A stretch of DNA of 64,000 bases. Origin: Bacteroidota bacterium. Its GTDB lineage: Bacteria; Bacteroidota; Bacteroidia; B-17B0; Aurantibacillaceae. Positions within the stretch are counted from its first letter, which is position 1, and the number at the start of each line of letters is the position of its first letter. The translations under genes were made by a program, and so were the position numbers. Shown piece after piece: positions 26,396-34,217 of the stretch. The stretch spans positions 1 to 64,000 of the forward strand of contig JADBXZ010000035.1 of assembly GCA_020403265.1 (NCBI GenBank). The letters are read 5' to 3'. Below the pieces are notes generated by a model. The model did not search any database, was not told where the DNA came from, and worked only from the letters and a program-made list of their open reading frames with translations.

Positions 26396-27409
26396 ATGAA
26401 AAATTACAGTAAAATTAAAACTTTGGCAGTTATTGCATTATGTATTTGCAACTTATTAAAATCGCAGGTTAGTATTGTAAATAATTTAACAAGTAACGTA
26501 GCACAAAACACCGATCTAACGCTTGAAATTAAAATTACTAAAGGTGCGATTTCTAATTTCTCAAAATTTCAAATAGATGTACCTACAGGAGTTACAGTAA
26601 CTGAAGGGGACAGTAAAACTGGCAATTTTACCTTTGAAAATAACCGAGCTAAAATTGTTTGGGTAAGTATTCCAACAGAACCTGAATTTATTGTTAGCAT
26701 GAAGATGAACACCGGAACTGTATCCGGGAGTCATCAGCTGTTTCAAAAATTTTATTATTTAGATAATGGGGTTAAAAAAGAAATAGAAGTTGATCCTATA
26801 ACAGTTAATTTTACAACTGACGGAAGCAAATCGTTAGCTAGTTTAAGTGGTCAGCAAAATAATGCTGCAACTTCAACTACCACAATAAGCAATTCAACTC
26901 CAACTCTAGCTGCTGCGCAAACCAATTCAACGCCGTCTGTTTCATCCACTCCAACAGAAACTCCAACTACAACTACCAATAACACTACAGTTGTAACTGC
27001 CCCAGCTACTACTGTAAGTTCTACAACCAGTTCGCCATCTAATACCCAAAATAATACAAATACAGCTTCAAGCAGTCCATCTGGCTCAAATTCATCCAAT
27101 CAAAACACATCTGTTGCAACCACAACTGCAAAAAATTCTAATACCACAGAAACAAAAACGTCAACTTCCGATGGTTTAAATTACCGCATTCAATTAGGTG
27201 CATTTAGCATTAGTCCTGAAAAATCAAGATTCAAAACAGTGGGTAATATTGATATATTAAATGAAGGTGGGATGTATAAGGCTATGTTAGGAAATTATAG
27301 CAGTAAAGATGAAGCGTTCAAAAAGCTGGCAAATTTAAAAACACTTGGTTATGATGGTATTGTGATAAGCTACCAAAATGGACAGCGGATAGGACTTGTG
27401 AGACAATAA
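26396..27409 (+). CDS. Exported SPOR-domain protein with Ser/Thr/Asn linker
   Basis: This 337-residue protein has a signal peptide (to about residue 23, LLKSQ) and an Ig-like beta domain (about 24-140; NTDLTLEIKITKGAISNFSKFQIDVP). A long low-complexity Ser/Thr/Asn/Pro linker (about 150-255) leads to a C-terminal SPOR-type domain (about 260-337; YRIQLGAFSISPEKSRF, YKAMLGNYSSKDEAFKKLANLKTLGYDGIVISYQNG). SPOR domains bind denuded peptidoglycan glycan strands at division sites, so a periplasmic wall-associated role is likely. The linker should be flexible and possibly O-glycosylated. Confidence 0.8.
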   Translation: MKNYSKIKTLAVIALCICNLLKSQVSIVNNLTSNVAQNTDLTLEIKITKGAISNFSKFQIDVPTGVTVTEGDSKTGNFTFENNRAKIVWVSIPTEPEFIVSMKMNTGTVSGSHQLFQKFYYLDNGVKKEIEVDPITVNFTTDGSKSLASLSGQQNNAATSTTTISNSTPTLAAAQTNSTPSVSSTPTETPTTTTNNTTVVTAPATTVSSTTSSPSNTQNNTNTASSSPSGSNSSNQNTSVATTTAKNSNTTETKTSTSDGLNYRIQLGAFSISPEKSRFKTVGNIDILNEGGMYKAMLGNYSSKDEAFKKLANLKTLGYDGIVISYQNGQRIGLVRQ

Positions 27410-27510
27410 TTATTGTCGTTTCTTTCAGTTAATTTATTAGATTACTAGTACAAAGTCGTGTTGATTAATTCATTTTTATTTATTTAAATAGTAAACAGGT
27501 CCATTATAAA

Positions 27511-28212
27511 TCAAAAATTTAATTGTTGAATTGAAATTACGGCATACAAGCCTGCCGTTTCTGTCCGTAATCTATTGGTGCCTAAACTTAAGGCTATAAA
27601 TCCATTACTTAATGCTAAATTAATCTCTGGTAATGTAAAATCACCTTCGGGGCCAATGCAAACCAAAACCGGACCCTGATTTGGTTCAAGGCTTTTTAAA
27701 TTGAGTTTTTCACCTTCTTCGCAATGTGCAATTAAACAAAGTTGATTTTTAGCCACATTAGAAATAAACTGATCAAACTGAATTAAATCATTCACTTTTG
27801 GAATGACTGCTTGAAGGCTTTGCTTTACAGCCGACTCTACAATTTTTTCAATTCTTTCTTTATTTAAATTAACGCGCTCGCTGTTTTTACATTTTATAAA
27901 ACTGATTTCATTAATACCAATTTCAACTGCTTTTTCAACCATCCATTCAATGCGGTCTATTTGTTTGGTTGGTGCAATGGCTAAGTGAAGCTTAGATTTT
28001 GAGCTTGCACCAACATTAATTGTTTCTGTTACTTTTGCATCACATTTTTTTTCAGAAATAAACGTAATTTCTGCTTTGGCCATCTTACCTTTTCCGTCTA
28101 TCACTATAATTGGATCTCCGACTTTTTTACGCAATACTTTGCAACAATGCCAACATTCATCAAGCCTTAATGAAACATATTCATTGTTAAATTGACCTAT
28201 AAAAACATTCAC
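27511..28212 (-). CDS. rsmE: 16S rRNA (uracil-1498-N3)-methyltransferase RsmE
   Basis: RsmE methylates U1498 of 16S rRNA. This 233-residue protein has an N-terminal PUA-like domain and a C-terminal SPOUT knot with the family signature GPEGDFTLPEINLALSNGF and SLGTNRLRTETAGLYAV (about residues 185-225). IAPTKQIDRIEWMVEKAVEIGI is also diagnostic. The start is GTG at 28212; no ATG is closer. The divergent gene begins at 28239, leaving only 26 bp between the two start codons, with overlapping -7-like boxes. Confidence 0.93.
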   Translation of the reverse strand: MNVFIGQFNNEYVSLRLDECWHCCKVLRKKVGDPIIVIDGKGKMAKAEITFISEKKCDAKVTETINVGASSKSKLHLAIAPTKQIDRIEWMVEKAVEIGINEISFIKCKNSERVNLNKERIEKIVESAVKQSLQAVIPKVNDLIQFDQFISNVAKNQLCLIAHCEEGEKLNLKSLEPNQGPVLVCIGPEGDFTLPEINLALSNGFIALSLGTNRLRTETAGLYAVISIQQLNF

Positions 28213-28216
28213 GCAA

Positions 28217-28234
28217 TAAATTTAAGTATTTTTG
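28217..28234. promoter_or_regulatory. Overlapping divergent -7 boxes between rsmE and the ACP phosphodiesterase gene
   Basis: On the plus strand TATTTTTG (28227-28234) stands 4 bases before the GTG at 28239. On the minus strand TAAATTTA (28224-28217, one mismatch) stands 4 bases before the GTG at 28212. Both transcripts would begin at or next to the start codon. Confidence 0.5.
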
Positions 28235-28238
28235 AGAA

Positions 28239-28829
28239 GTGAATTATCTGGCTCACGCATATTTATCGAACAACCAACCCAATTTAATTTTGGGTAATTT
28301 TATTGCGGACCATATACGTGGAAATAACTACGAACAATATTCCCCGGAGGTGATTGATGGTATTAAATTACACCGGAAGATTGATCATTTTACAGATAAT
28401 CACCCTGACTTTAAAGCGGCTAAACGTTTTTTCTATGATGGTTTCGAAAAATATTCAGGCATACTCATAGACATTTATTTCGATCATTTTTTAGCCAAAA
28501 ATTTTCAACTTTACAGTAACCAAAGTTTAATCGACTTTACCAACTCTGTTTATAATATATACGACGGATTTAAAGATGAAATGCCTAAAAGCAGTTATAA
28601 TTTTTATAATTACGTTTTACAAAATGACATTTACAATGCCTATGCCAGTATAGAAGGGATTGAAAGCGTTCTGTTTCACCTTTCGCATCGTATCAAACAT
28701 GGTGTTTTTTTAAATGAATCGCTGTACTTATTTAAGCGCCATGAACTAGCATTACTTTCCAGTTTCAATCAATTTATGCAAGATATAAAAATACACTTAA
28801 CCGAACCTAACCATGGATTTTATAAGTAA
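28239..28829 (+). CDS. acpH: Acyl carrier protein phosphodiesterase (DUF479)
   Basis: AcpH removes the 4'-phosphopantetheine arm from acyl carrier protein. The 196-residue product has the family opening NYLAHAYLSNNQPNLILGNFIADHIRGN and the metal-binding region GIKLHRKIDHFTDNHPDFKAAKRFF (about residues 40-65), followed by YSGILIDIYFDHFLAKNF. The start is GTG at 28239, 4 bases downstream of a perfect -7 box, so the message is probably leaderless. The next gene starts 17 bases inside its 3' end. Confidence 0.85.
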   Translation: MNYLAHAYLSNNQPNLILGNFIADHIRGNNYEQYSPEVIDGIKLHRKIDHFTDNHPDFKAAKRFFYDGFEKYSGILIDIYFDHFLAKNFQLYSNQSLIDFTNSVYNIYDGFKDEMPKSSYNFYNYVLQNDIYNAYASIEGIESVLFHLSHRIKHGVFLNESLYLFKRHELALLSSFNQFMQDIKIHLTEPNHGFYK

Positions 28830-29448
28830 AGAACTAGTTGAATATTGTTTGAAAATGAGTAGTCAGGAATCAGAGCTACTTAACCAAATTAACAGAGAAA
28901 CGCATCTCAACACAACACAACCTCGCATGTTAAGCGGACATATGCAAGGAAACCTTTTAAGTATTCTTTCAAAACTAAAACAGCCCGTTAATGCTTTAGA
29001 AATAGGCGTTTTTACAGGATATTCAGCAGTATGCATAGCGGAAGGATTAGCCAAAGATGGAACATTATACTGTATTGATAACAATGAAGAAACGAATCAA
29101 ATAGCAAATTCTTATTTTCTAAAATCAAACCATAGCCATCAAATCAAATTATTGGAAGGTAACGCATTAACAATCATTTCGGAACTTCAAGTTAATTTTG
29201 ATTTGGTTTTTATTGATGCCGATAAAAAAAATTACATCAATTATTACAACAATATCATAGAAAAGGTTAATAAAGGCGGTTTAATAATTATTGACAATGT
29301 ACTTTGGAGTGGAAAGGTTTTAACCAACTCCGAAGATGAAGAAACAAGAACCTTAAAGCAACTTAACCTGTTAATATCAGAAGATAATCGTGTAAAAAGC
29401 CTTTTATTACCTGTTAGAGATGGCCTTTTTTTAATTGTTAAAAACTAA
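28813..29448 (+). CDS. Class I SAM-dependent O-methyltransferase
   Basis: The 211-residue protein matches the catechol/caffeoyl-CoA O-methyltransferase-like family. It shows the SAM-binding motif ALEIGVFTGYSAVCIAEGL (about residues 57-76), LYCIDNNEE, the metal-binding DLVFIDADKKNYINYYN and IIIDNVLWSGKV. The acceptor is unknown; small phenolics or a modified tRNA uridine are known targets of related enzymes. The ATG at 28813 lies within the acpH 3' end, so the two genes are translationally coupled. Confidence 0.88.
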   Translation: MDFISKELVEYCLKMSSQESELLNQINRETHLNTTQPRMLSGHMQGNLLSILSKLKQPVNALEIGVFTGYSAVCIAEGLAKDGTLYCIDNNEETNQIANSYFLKSNHSHQIKLLEGNALTIISELQVNFDLVFIDADKKNYINYYNNIIEKVNKGGLIIIDNVLWSGKVLTNSEDEETRTLKQLNLLISEDNRVKSLLLPVRDGLFLIVKN

Positions 29449-29491
29449 GATTAATTTGGATTTTTTTTACAATTTTGGTCCGATTTTTGAC

Positions 29492-29499
29492 TATCTTTG
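29492..29499 (+). promoter_or_regulatory. -7 box of the MORN-repeat operon
   Basis: TATCTTTG matches TAnnTTTG and gives a leader of about 10 bases before the TTG start at 29514. Confidence 0.55.
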
Positions 29500-29513
29500 A
29501 TAAGCTATACTAA

Positions 29514-30251
29514 TTGAAGAATTTAGTTAAAATAACCATTTTATTAATCTTGAGCTGCAATTTTATGATTGCGCAGCGTTTCGCCGATCAAGTGCCTCAA
29601 ATAAGGCGATATTATCAAAAAGATATTTGCGATACAGTTGAGGGTATTAAAATGTATAATAAACTGTTGGATGCCATTGGTGGCGATTCAATAACCTACA
29701 ATAAAGCCGGCTACAACTTACAAGGTTGGAACGAAGATTATTACATGAGCGGTAAGTTATTACACCGAGGTTACTACATTGATGGGAAAGTTATTGTGTT
29801 TAAGAACTTTTTTGAAAATGGCCAATGTGAGCGAACTGTGGTTAACCCTGACCCATTAAGATGCAACATGGAAATTTTTTACGAAAATGGTAAGCCAAGA
29901 AAACAGATTTACTACTATAATGGTTTACCTCAAAAGAAATATGAGTATTTTAATAACGGATTACCCAAGTATATTGAAGAAAATGAAAAGGAAATGCAAT
30001 ATGTTACCCTTAAAAAGAACTTCTACAGCAATGGACAGCCTCAAATTACTCTGGAATTAACTGACGAGAAAATAAAAAAATATAAAATGAGCGATTACTA
30101 TCCAAATGGTCAGTTAAAATCTGAGGGTAATTTAATTTATTCATCTGATAAAAAAGGTTTTTTAAGAGAGGGCACTTGGAACTATTACGACCAAACAGGT
30201 AAATCTAAAAAAAGTACAAAAGCCAGCTCAGAGGATGTTATAACATTTTAA
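29514..30251 (+). CDS. Exported MORN_2/YwqK-type repeat protein
   Basis: The protein of about 245 residues begins at TTG (29514) and has a signal peptide ending NFMIAQ (about residue 20). Repeats of the MORN_2 type follow: YYMSGKLLHRGYYIDGKVIVFKNFFENGQ, MEIFYENGKPRKQIYYYNG, KNFYSNGQPQITLELTD and SDYYPNGQLKSEGNL. Databases often label such proteins YwqK-family antitoxin, but no toxin gene is adjacent and the signal peptide argues for an envelope role. Two small genes follow at 9- and 3-base spacings. Confidence 0.75.
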   Translation: MKNLVKITILLILSCNFMIAQRFADQVPQIRRYYQKDICDTVEGIKMYNKLLDAIGGDSITYNKAGYNLQGWNEDYYMSGKLLHRGYYIDGKVIVFKNFFENGQCERTVVNPDPLRCNMEIFYENGKPRKQIYYYNGLPQKKYEYFNNGLPKYIEENEKEMQYVTLKKNFYSNGQPQITLELTDEKIKKYKMSDYYPNGQLKSEGNLIYSSDKKGFLREGTWNYYDQTGKSKKSTKASSEDVITF

Positions 30252-30260
30252 TCTTAATCC

Positions 30261-30716
30261 ATGGCCTTCAAACATTACTCCACACATGCCATTGATATGC
30301 TCACCAGGCATTGTTTAAATGATACCATGGGTTTTAATTGGCTTATGAATAATGGTTACCCCGAATTACTAGCCATTATTGACGCCGTTAGAGACGACAA
30401 AAAGGCTTTTAAATTTTTGATGAATGGCAAGCATTATGTTTTGGCAGCATTTGTTAACGCCATTTGGGAAGATCAAGCTGCTTTTAAATTTTTAATGGAC
30501 GCTAAGGCATTTGAATGGGCTGCATGTGCCAACATTATTAATGGAGATGATAAAGCTGAACTTGCTCTTAAAAAAGCCAATAAAGAGCATTTTGTATTAT
30601 TGGCCCACGCCATCCAAAGTCGAATTCATGAGGACGGCGATCGAAACATGAGTCCTTGGGGTGTAATGAAAAATTTATTGAACATTAAAGAAGCACTTAA
30701 AAAAACGAAAGAATAA
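30261..30716 (+). CDS. Alpha-helical 25-residue-repeat protein of unknown function
   Basis: I do not recognise this 151-residue cytoplasmic protein. Residues 24-123 are four tandem repeats of exactly 25 residues, each opening with a motif like AFKFLM and continuing LAxxxxAIxxD: GFNWLM (24), AFKFLM (49), AFKFLM (74) and AELALK (99). This suggests a small helical-hairpin solenoid for protein binding. It lies 9 bases after the MORN-repeat gene and 3 bases before another small gene, so the three form an operon. A charged tail (EALKKTKE) ends it. Confidence 0.7.
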   Translation: MAFKHYSTHAIDMLTRHCLNDTMGFNWLMNNGYPELLAIIDAVRDDKKAFKFLMNGKHYVLAAFVNAIWEDQAAFKFLMDAKAFEWAACANIINGDDKAELALKKANKEHFVLLAHAIQSRIHEDGDRNMSPWGVMKNLLNIKEALKKTKE

Positions 30717-30719
30717 CTT

Positions 30720-30953
30720 ATGCGCATTGTAGATACCATTCCACATCCGGCTATGACCATCTCAATTTTTCAGATGAATGATAAATACCAGGTAAAATTT
30801 GAAGCCGGACCAATGGAACAAACGTTCAAATTCAGAGTTGATGACATTGGAAACTTAGAAAATCTAAAACAAAAAATAACAGAAGACTTTATTGCAACAA
30901 CTTATGCAAGATTTAACGATATGTTTGCCCAATTCAAATTAACCTTAGAATAA
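30720..30953 (+). CDS. Small conserved-type hypothetical protein
   Basis: This 77-residue protein has no signal peptide, membrane helix or known motif that I recognise. The predicted pattern is beta-rich in the first half (MTISIFQMNDKYQVKFEAG, TFKFRVDD) and helical in the second (NLENLKQKITEDFIATTYARFNDMFAQFK). Spacing of 3 bases after the repeat protein gene and good codon structure support a real gene, co-transcribed with 29514-30716. Its function is unknown. Confidence 0.65.
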   Translation: MRIVDTIPHPAMTISIFQMNDKYQVKFEAGPMEQTFKFRVDDIGNLENLKQKITEDFIATTYARFNDMFAQFKLTLE

Positions 30954-30975
30954 TTATTAATATTAAAAAAAGTTA

Positions 30976-30983
30976 TATATTTG
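30976..30983 (+). promoter_or_regulatory. -7 box upstream of the T9SS choice-of-anchor gene
   Basis: TATATTTG matches TAnnTTTG; the leader to the ATG at 31045 would be about 58 bases. Confidence 0.55.
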
Positions 30984-31044
30984 CTAAAACTGATAAAAAT
31001 CATCTCAAAATAAAATAAGAATAAACATCAATTAATTTATAAAC

Positions 31045-31878
31045 ATGAAAAAATCTACACTCGTAATTCTATCATCAAGCGCGCTTTTATTGGTTGGAAG
31101 TGCTTTTAAAGTATTAAATAGTGGCGGCAAAGAAGGCTTTAGCGGTGGCCCTGGTGAAACTACCTGTGGCACGTGCCATGGGAATAATGGTGGTGCCAGT
31201 ACCTTAATTTTAAGCACCCCTACCTTTTCAGGTAATACCTACATTCCGGGGCAAACTTACACAATTACAGTAAGGGTTGCTAATGGTAACTTTACAAAAT
31301 TTGGTTTTGCATGTACTATAATTAATTCTAGTAACAATGATGCAGGTACCATGCAAAATCCGGCTTCTAACACAAAACTAGTTGTTGCAAGTAGTAATAA
31401 CAGAAGAAATGCTACCCATATCAACACATTTGATGCAGGAACTGCTACACAAGGTAACTTTACCTTTGAATGGATTGCACCTGCTTCAGGGCAAGTTAGA
31501 TTATTTGCAGCTGGTAACGCAGTTGACGGAACAGGAGGTACAGGTGGTGGAGATAAAGTAAGCAGCACAAGTATGACTCTTACCGCAGCTGGAGCTACAA
31601 ATATTAAAGAAAACTTACCGGTAAGTGCACTATCAGTATTTCAAAACCCTGCGTTTGGTTCTTTAAATCTTAGTTATTTCAAGTCAACTTCTGATGATTT
31701 GAACTTAGCCATTTATGATTTAAATGGTAAAGAAGTATTCTCTAAAGACTTAACCAACCAACAAGTTGGTCAAGTTGAAAACTCTGTTAAATTAAATGAT
31801 TTAGCGGCAGGAGCTTATTTTATTGGCCTAAAAAACAACAACAGTGTTGTAGCAAAAAAATTAGTGGTATTGCAATAA
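31045..31878 (+). CDS. T9SS-sorted choice-of-anchor V protein with CxxCH motif
   Basis: This 277-residue protein has a signal peptide (residues 1 to about 20) and a single c-type haem motif Cys41-x2-Cys44-His45 (in ETTCGTCHGN). A reeler-like/choice-of-anchor V beta domain follows (about 55-185; YIPGQTYTITVRVANGNFTKFGFACTI, FEWIAPASGQVRLFAAGNAVDGTGG). It ends in a type A T9SS sorting domain (about 195-277; LNLAIYDLNGKEVF, GAYFIGLKNN). It should be exported to the cell surface, possibly carrying haem. A strong terminator follows. Confidence 0.85.
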   Translation: MKKSTLVILSSSALLLVGSAFKVLNSGGKEGFSGGPGETTCGTCHGNNGGASTLILSTPTFSGNTYIPGQTYTITVRVANGNFTKFGFACTIINSSNNDAGTMQNPASNTKLVVASSNNRRNATHINTFDAGTATQGNFTFEWIAPASGQVRLFAAGNAVDGTGGTGGGDKVSSTSMTLTAAGATNIKENLPVSALSVFQNPAFGSLNLSYFKSTSDDLNLAIYDLNGKEVFSKDLTNQQVGQVENSVKLNDLAAGAYFIGLKNNNSVVAKKLVVLQ

Positions 31879-31895
31879 GCAAGCAATTCTTATTA

Positions 31896-31930
31896 AAAAA
31901 GCTCAATCTAAATAAGATTGAGCTTTTTTT
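31896..31930 (+). terminator. Intrinsic terminator
   Basis: GCTCAATCT (31901-31909) and AGATTGAGC (31915-31923) pair around a 5-base loop, preceded by A-run and followed by seven T. Confidence 0.9.
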
Positions 31931-31987
31931 ATGATTTACAGTTAAGTACAGAAAGATAAGTATGTAACAATTTTAGAAATAAAAAAA

Positions 31988-32083
31988 GGGTAAGCTACTT
32001 TCATCGCACCGCTACAACCGCCTACCCTTGCTCCGTTCCCAGCCTGGGGGATTCGGCAGGAGCTGGTCGTGAAAGACTTACCC
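31988..32083 (-). ncRNA. ffs: Signal recognition particle RNA (small bacterial type)
   Basis: On the minus strand the ends GGGTAAGTCTTTC and GAAAGTAGCTTACCC pair to close a rod. The tip has the SRP domain IV pattern CAGG-CUG-GGAA-CGG-AGCA. The GGAA tetraloop (complement of 32036-32039) and the AGCA internal loop are kept, while the pairs closing the tetraloop differ from E. coli in a compensatory way. Seven T follow the 3' end, as in a terminator. It is the scaffold for Ffh in co-translational membrane targeting. Confidence 0.85.
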
Positions 32084-32087
32084 GGCA

Positions 32088-32095
32088 CAAAATTA
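32088..32095 (-). promoter_or_regulatory. -7 box of the SRP RNA gene
   Basis: On the minus strand TAATTTTG matches TAnnTTTG and ends 4-5 bases before the predicted RNA 5' end at 32083-32084. Confidence 0.55.
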
Positions 32096-32149
32096 ACAAT
32101 TATTTTTATTATTAAATAAAAAATGTCAACTTTGTTAAATCACTGTGGC

Positions 32150-32157
32150 TATATTTG
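32150..32157 (+). promoter_or_regulatory. -7 box of the glycosyltransferase gene
   Basis: TATATTTG matches TAnnTTTG. It covers the upstream TTG at 32155, so translation should begin at the ATG at 32167. Confidence 0.55.
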
Positions 32158-32166
32158 CCTAGCATT

Positions 32167-33132
32167 ATGGATATAACTTTAGTAATACCGCTCTTTAACG
32201 AACAAGAGTCGTTACCTGAACTGCATGATTGGATTGTTAAAGTAATGATGGCCAACAATTACAGCTATGAAATTTTATTTGTTGATGATGGCAGTAAAGA
32301 TGAGTCCTGGGCCGTTATTGAATCCTTAGCCAAAAGTAACCCTGCCGTTAAAGGGATTCGTTTTCAACGCAATTACGGTAAATCGCCTGCACTGCACGTT
32401 GGTTTTGAAGCTGCCAAAGGCCGGGTGGTTATTACCATGGATGCTGATTTGCAAGATAGTCCGGATGAAATACCTGAACTTTACAACATGATTGTTAAAG
32501 AGGGTTATGACCTAGTGAGTGGTTGGAAGCAAAAGCGCTATGACAACGCCTTTACCAAAAATTTACCAAGTAAACTTTATAATTACACCAATCGCGTTAT
32601 TAGTGGCATTAAACTGCATGATATGAACTGCGGTTTAAAAGCCTATAAAAATAAAGTTGTTAAAAGCATTGAGGTGTATGGCGAAATGCACCGTTTTATT
32701 CCTGTAATGGCCAAAGCGGCCGGTTTTAGCAAAATAGGCGAAAAAGTGGTTCAACATCAGGCTCGCAAATACGGCGTAAGTAAATTTGGCTGGAATCGTT
32801 TCATTAATGGTTTTTTGGATTTACTAACCATTACCTTTATGAGTAAGTTTGGCAAAAAGCCGATGCACTTTTTTGGTTTACTGGGTACTTTTCTTTTTTT
32901 ACTTGGTTTTGGCTTTGCTTTTTACCTCGGGCTAAGTAAACTGTATCATACCTTTGTTATTCATAAGGTTGCTCGTTTATTAACTGAGCGCCCTTCGTTT
33001 TACTTATCATTAACTTGTATGATGTTGGGCAGTATGATGTTTTTAGCCGGTTTTATAGGCGAGTTAATTTTACGAAACAGCACAATTCGAAACACCTATT
33101 TAATTGAAGAAAAGCTCAATTTGAATGGATAA
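32167..33132 (+). CDS. Family 2 glycosyltransferase, GtrB/DPM1-like
   Basis: The ATG at 32167 gives 321 residues. The GT-A domain (about residues 1-220) shows LVIPLFNEQESLPEL, FVDDGSKDESW, FQRNYGKSPALHVGFEAAKG and the DxD-type DADLQDSPDEIPEL. Two transmembrane helices follow (about 232-255 and 275-300). This is the layout of polyprenyl-phosphate glycosyltransferases that load a sugar on undecaprenyl phosphate for periplasmic transfer. The next gene starts 8 bases inside its 3' end. Confidence 0.88.
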   Translation: MDITLVIPLFNEQESLPELHDWIVKVMMANNYSYEILFVDDGSKDESWAVIESLAKSNPAVKGIRFQRNYGKSPALHVGFEAAKGRVVITMDADLQDSPDEIPELYNMIVKEGYDLVSGWKQKRYDNAFTKNLPSKLYNYTNRVISGIKLHDMNCGLKAYKNKVVKSIEVYGEMHRFIPVMAKAAGFSKIGEKVVQHQARKYGVSKFGWNRFINGFLDLLTITFMSKFGKKPMHFFGLLGTFLFLLGFGFAFYLGLSKLYHTFVIHKVARLLTERPSFYLSLTCMMLGSMMFLAGFIGELILRNSTIRNTYLIEEKLNLNG

Positions 33133-33724
33133 ACAACCAACCCGCAAACGACCCCCACGTGTTGCTTTAACAGCAGAGCAAGTAGCACAGTTGTTAGCAT
33201 TTAAAAAACATAAGGAGATTGCATCCATCAACAGATTTAAAAAGACGACGACATTTAAATGCCTGAATATTTTTTGCGTCATCGCTTTTGGCATTTACGT
33301 TGAGCTGATTGTTTGTTATGTTGGTCCGTGTAATTATACCATTTATGAAGTTAAGGAGGTAAATGCAAAGTACAATGGTGTTTTAAATTCTAAATATGAA
33401 TCGCAAATCGGTACCCTGAGCATTGTTGACACTCAAAATAAATTAACCACACTGGTTATTGATGATTTTATAGATTTGCCTGAAAGTGGAAGTCAATTTA
33501 GGATTGGTAAAGATTACATTTATCAAAAAGAGGTAAAAGCCGAAATACAGGGATATAATTCCAGTTACCGAATCCAACGATTCAGTCCGGTATTATTTTT
33601 ATCAAGTTTCATTTGTTTGTTAACCGTGATTTTATTTGTGTATAATTTGAATCAAAACCCCTACTCGCTTAGGGCCATTAGTTTAATAAACGCCATCGTT
33701 TTATTGGCATTTACAGGCATCTGA
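33125..33724 (+). CDS. Hypothetical membrane protein
   Basis: I do not recognise this 199-residue protein. It has a basic N-terminal tail (residues 1-42) and a transmembrane helix (about 47-67, CLNIFCVIAFGIYVELIVCYV). An extracytoplasmic beta-rich region follows (about 70-150), then two closely spaced helices (about 155-175 and 183-199) at the C-terminus. Its start overlaps the glycosyltransferase stop by 8 bases, so it is probably co-expressed and could act in the same envelope pathway. Confidence 0.65.
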   Translation: MDKQPTRKRPPRVALTAEQVAQLLAFKKHKEIASINRFKKTTTFKCLNIFCVIAFGIYVELIVCYVGPCNYTIYEVKEVNAKYNGVLNSKYESQIGTLSIVDTQNKLTTLVIDDFIDLPESGSQFRIGKDYIYQKEVKAEIQGYNSSYRIQRFSPVLFLSSFICLLTVILFVYNLNQNPYSLRAISLINAIVLLAFTGI

Positions 33725-33731
33725 AAATAAG

Positions 33732-34217
33732 TTAACTGTTAATTTTATAAATCAAGGCAACTGCATAAGCATTTACCCCCTCTTCTCTCCCAACATAGCC
33801 AAGCTTTTCATTGGTGGTAGCTTTAATGGAAACCTCGTCTTCAGTTACATTCATTAGTGGGGCTAAAACTTCCTGCATGGCTTTAATATGTGGATTTATT
33901 TTTGGTGCTTCCAAACTAAGCGTTGCATCTATGTTGCCAACTTTGTAACCTTTTTCCAATAACAAATTAACTACTTCCTTTAATAATAATTTACTGTCTG
34001 CACCTTTGTATTTTGGATTATTGTTGGGAAAATGATAACCAATATCTCTTAAATTAGCTGCTCCCAATAAGGCATCACATATTGCGTGTAATAATACATC
34101 TGCATCACTGTGTCCAACACAGCCTTTATTAAACTCTAATTTGATGCCGCCCAGCCAAAGTTCTCTGCCTTCGCCCAAAGGATGTACATCGTATCCAAAT
34201 CCTACTCTGATATTCAT
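33732..34217 (-). CDS. ispF: 2-C-methyl-D-erythritol 2,4-cyclodiphosphate synthase
   Basis: IspF makes the cyclic diphosphate intermediate of the MEP isoprenoid pathway. The 161-residue protein has the zinc-binding GFGYDVHPLGEG (Asp10, His12) and GHSDADVLLHAICDALLGAA, then DIGYHFPNN, and the CDP-site segment SIKATTNEKLGYVGREEGV. It is full length. A small lipoprotein gene lies directly upstream and its stop overlaps the ispF ATG by 4 bases (ATGA). Confidence 0.96.
   Translation of the reverse strand: MNIRVGFGYDVHPLGEGRELWLGGIKLEFNKGCVGHSDADVLLHAICDALLGAANLRDIGYHFPNNNPKYKGADSKLLLKEVVNLLLEKGYKVGNIDATLSLEAPKINPHIKAMQEVLAPLMNVTEDEVSIKATTNEKLGYVGREEGVNAYAVALIYKINS

Noticed and set aside
26851-27099. 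82-residue Val-rich open frame on the minus strand
   Set aside because: It is the complement of the Ser/Thr/Asn-rich linker of the SPOR-domain gene.
29514-30251. Antitoxin function for the MORN_2/YwqK-like protein
   Set aside because: The label is only a database name for this repeat; the protein has a signal peptide and no toxin gene adjoins it.
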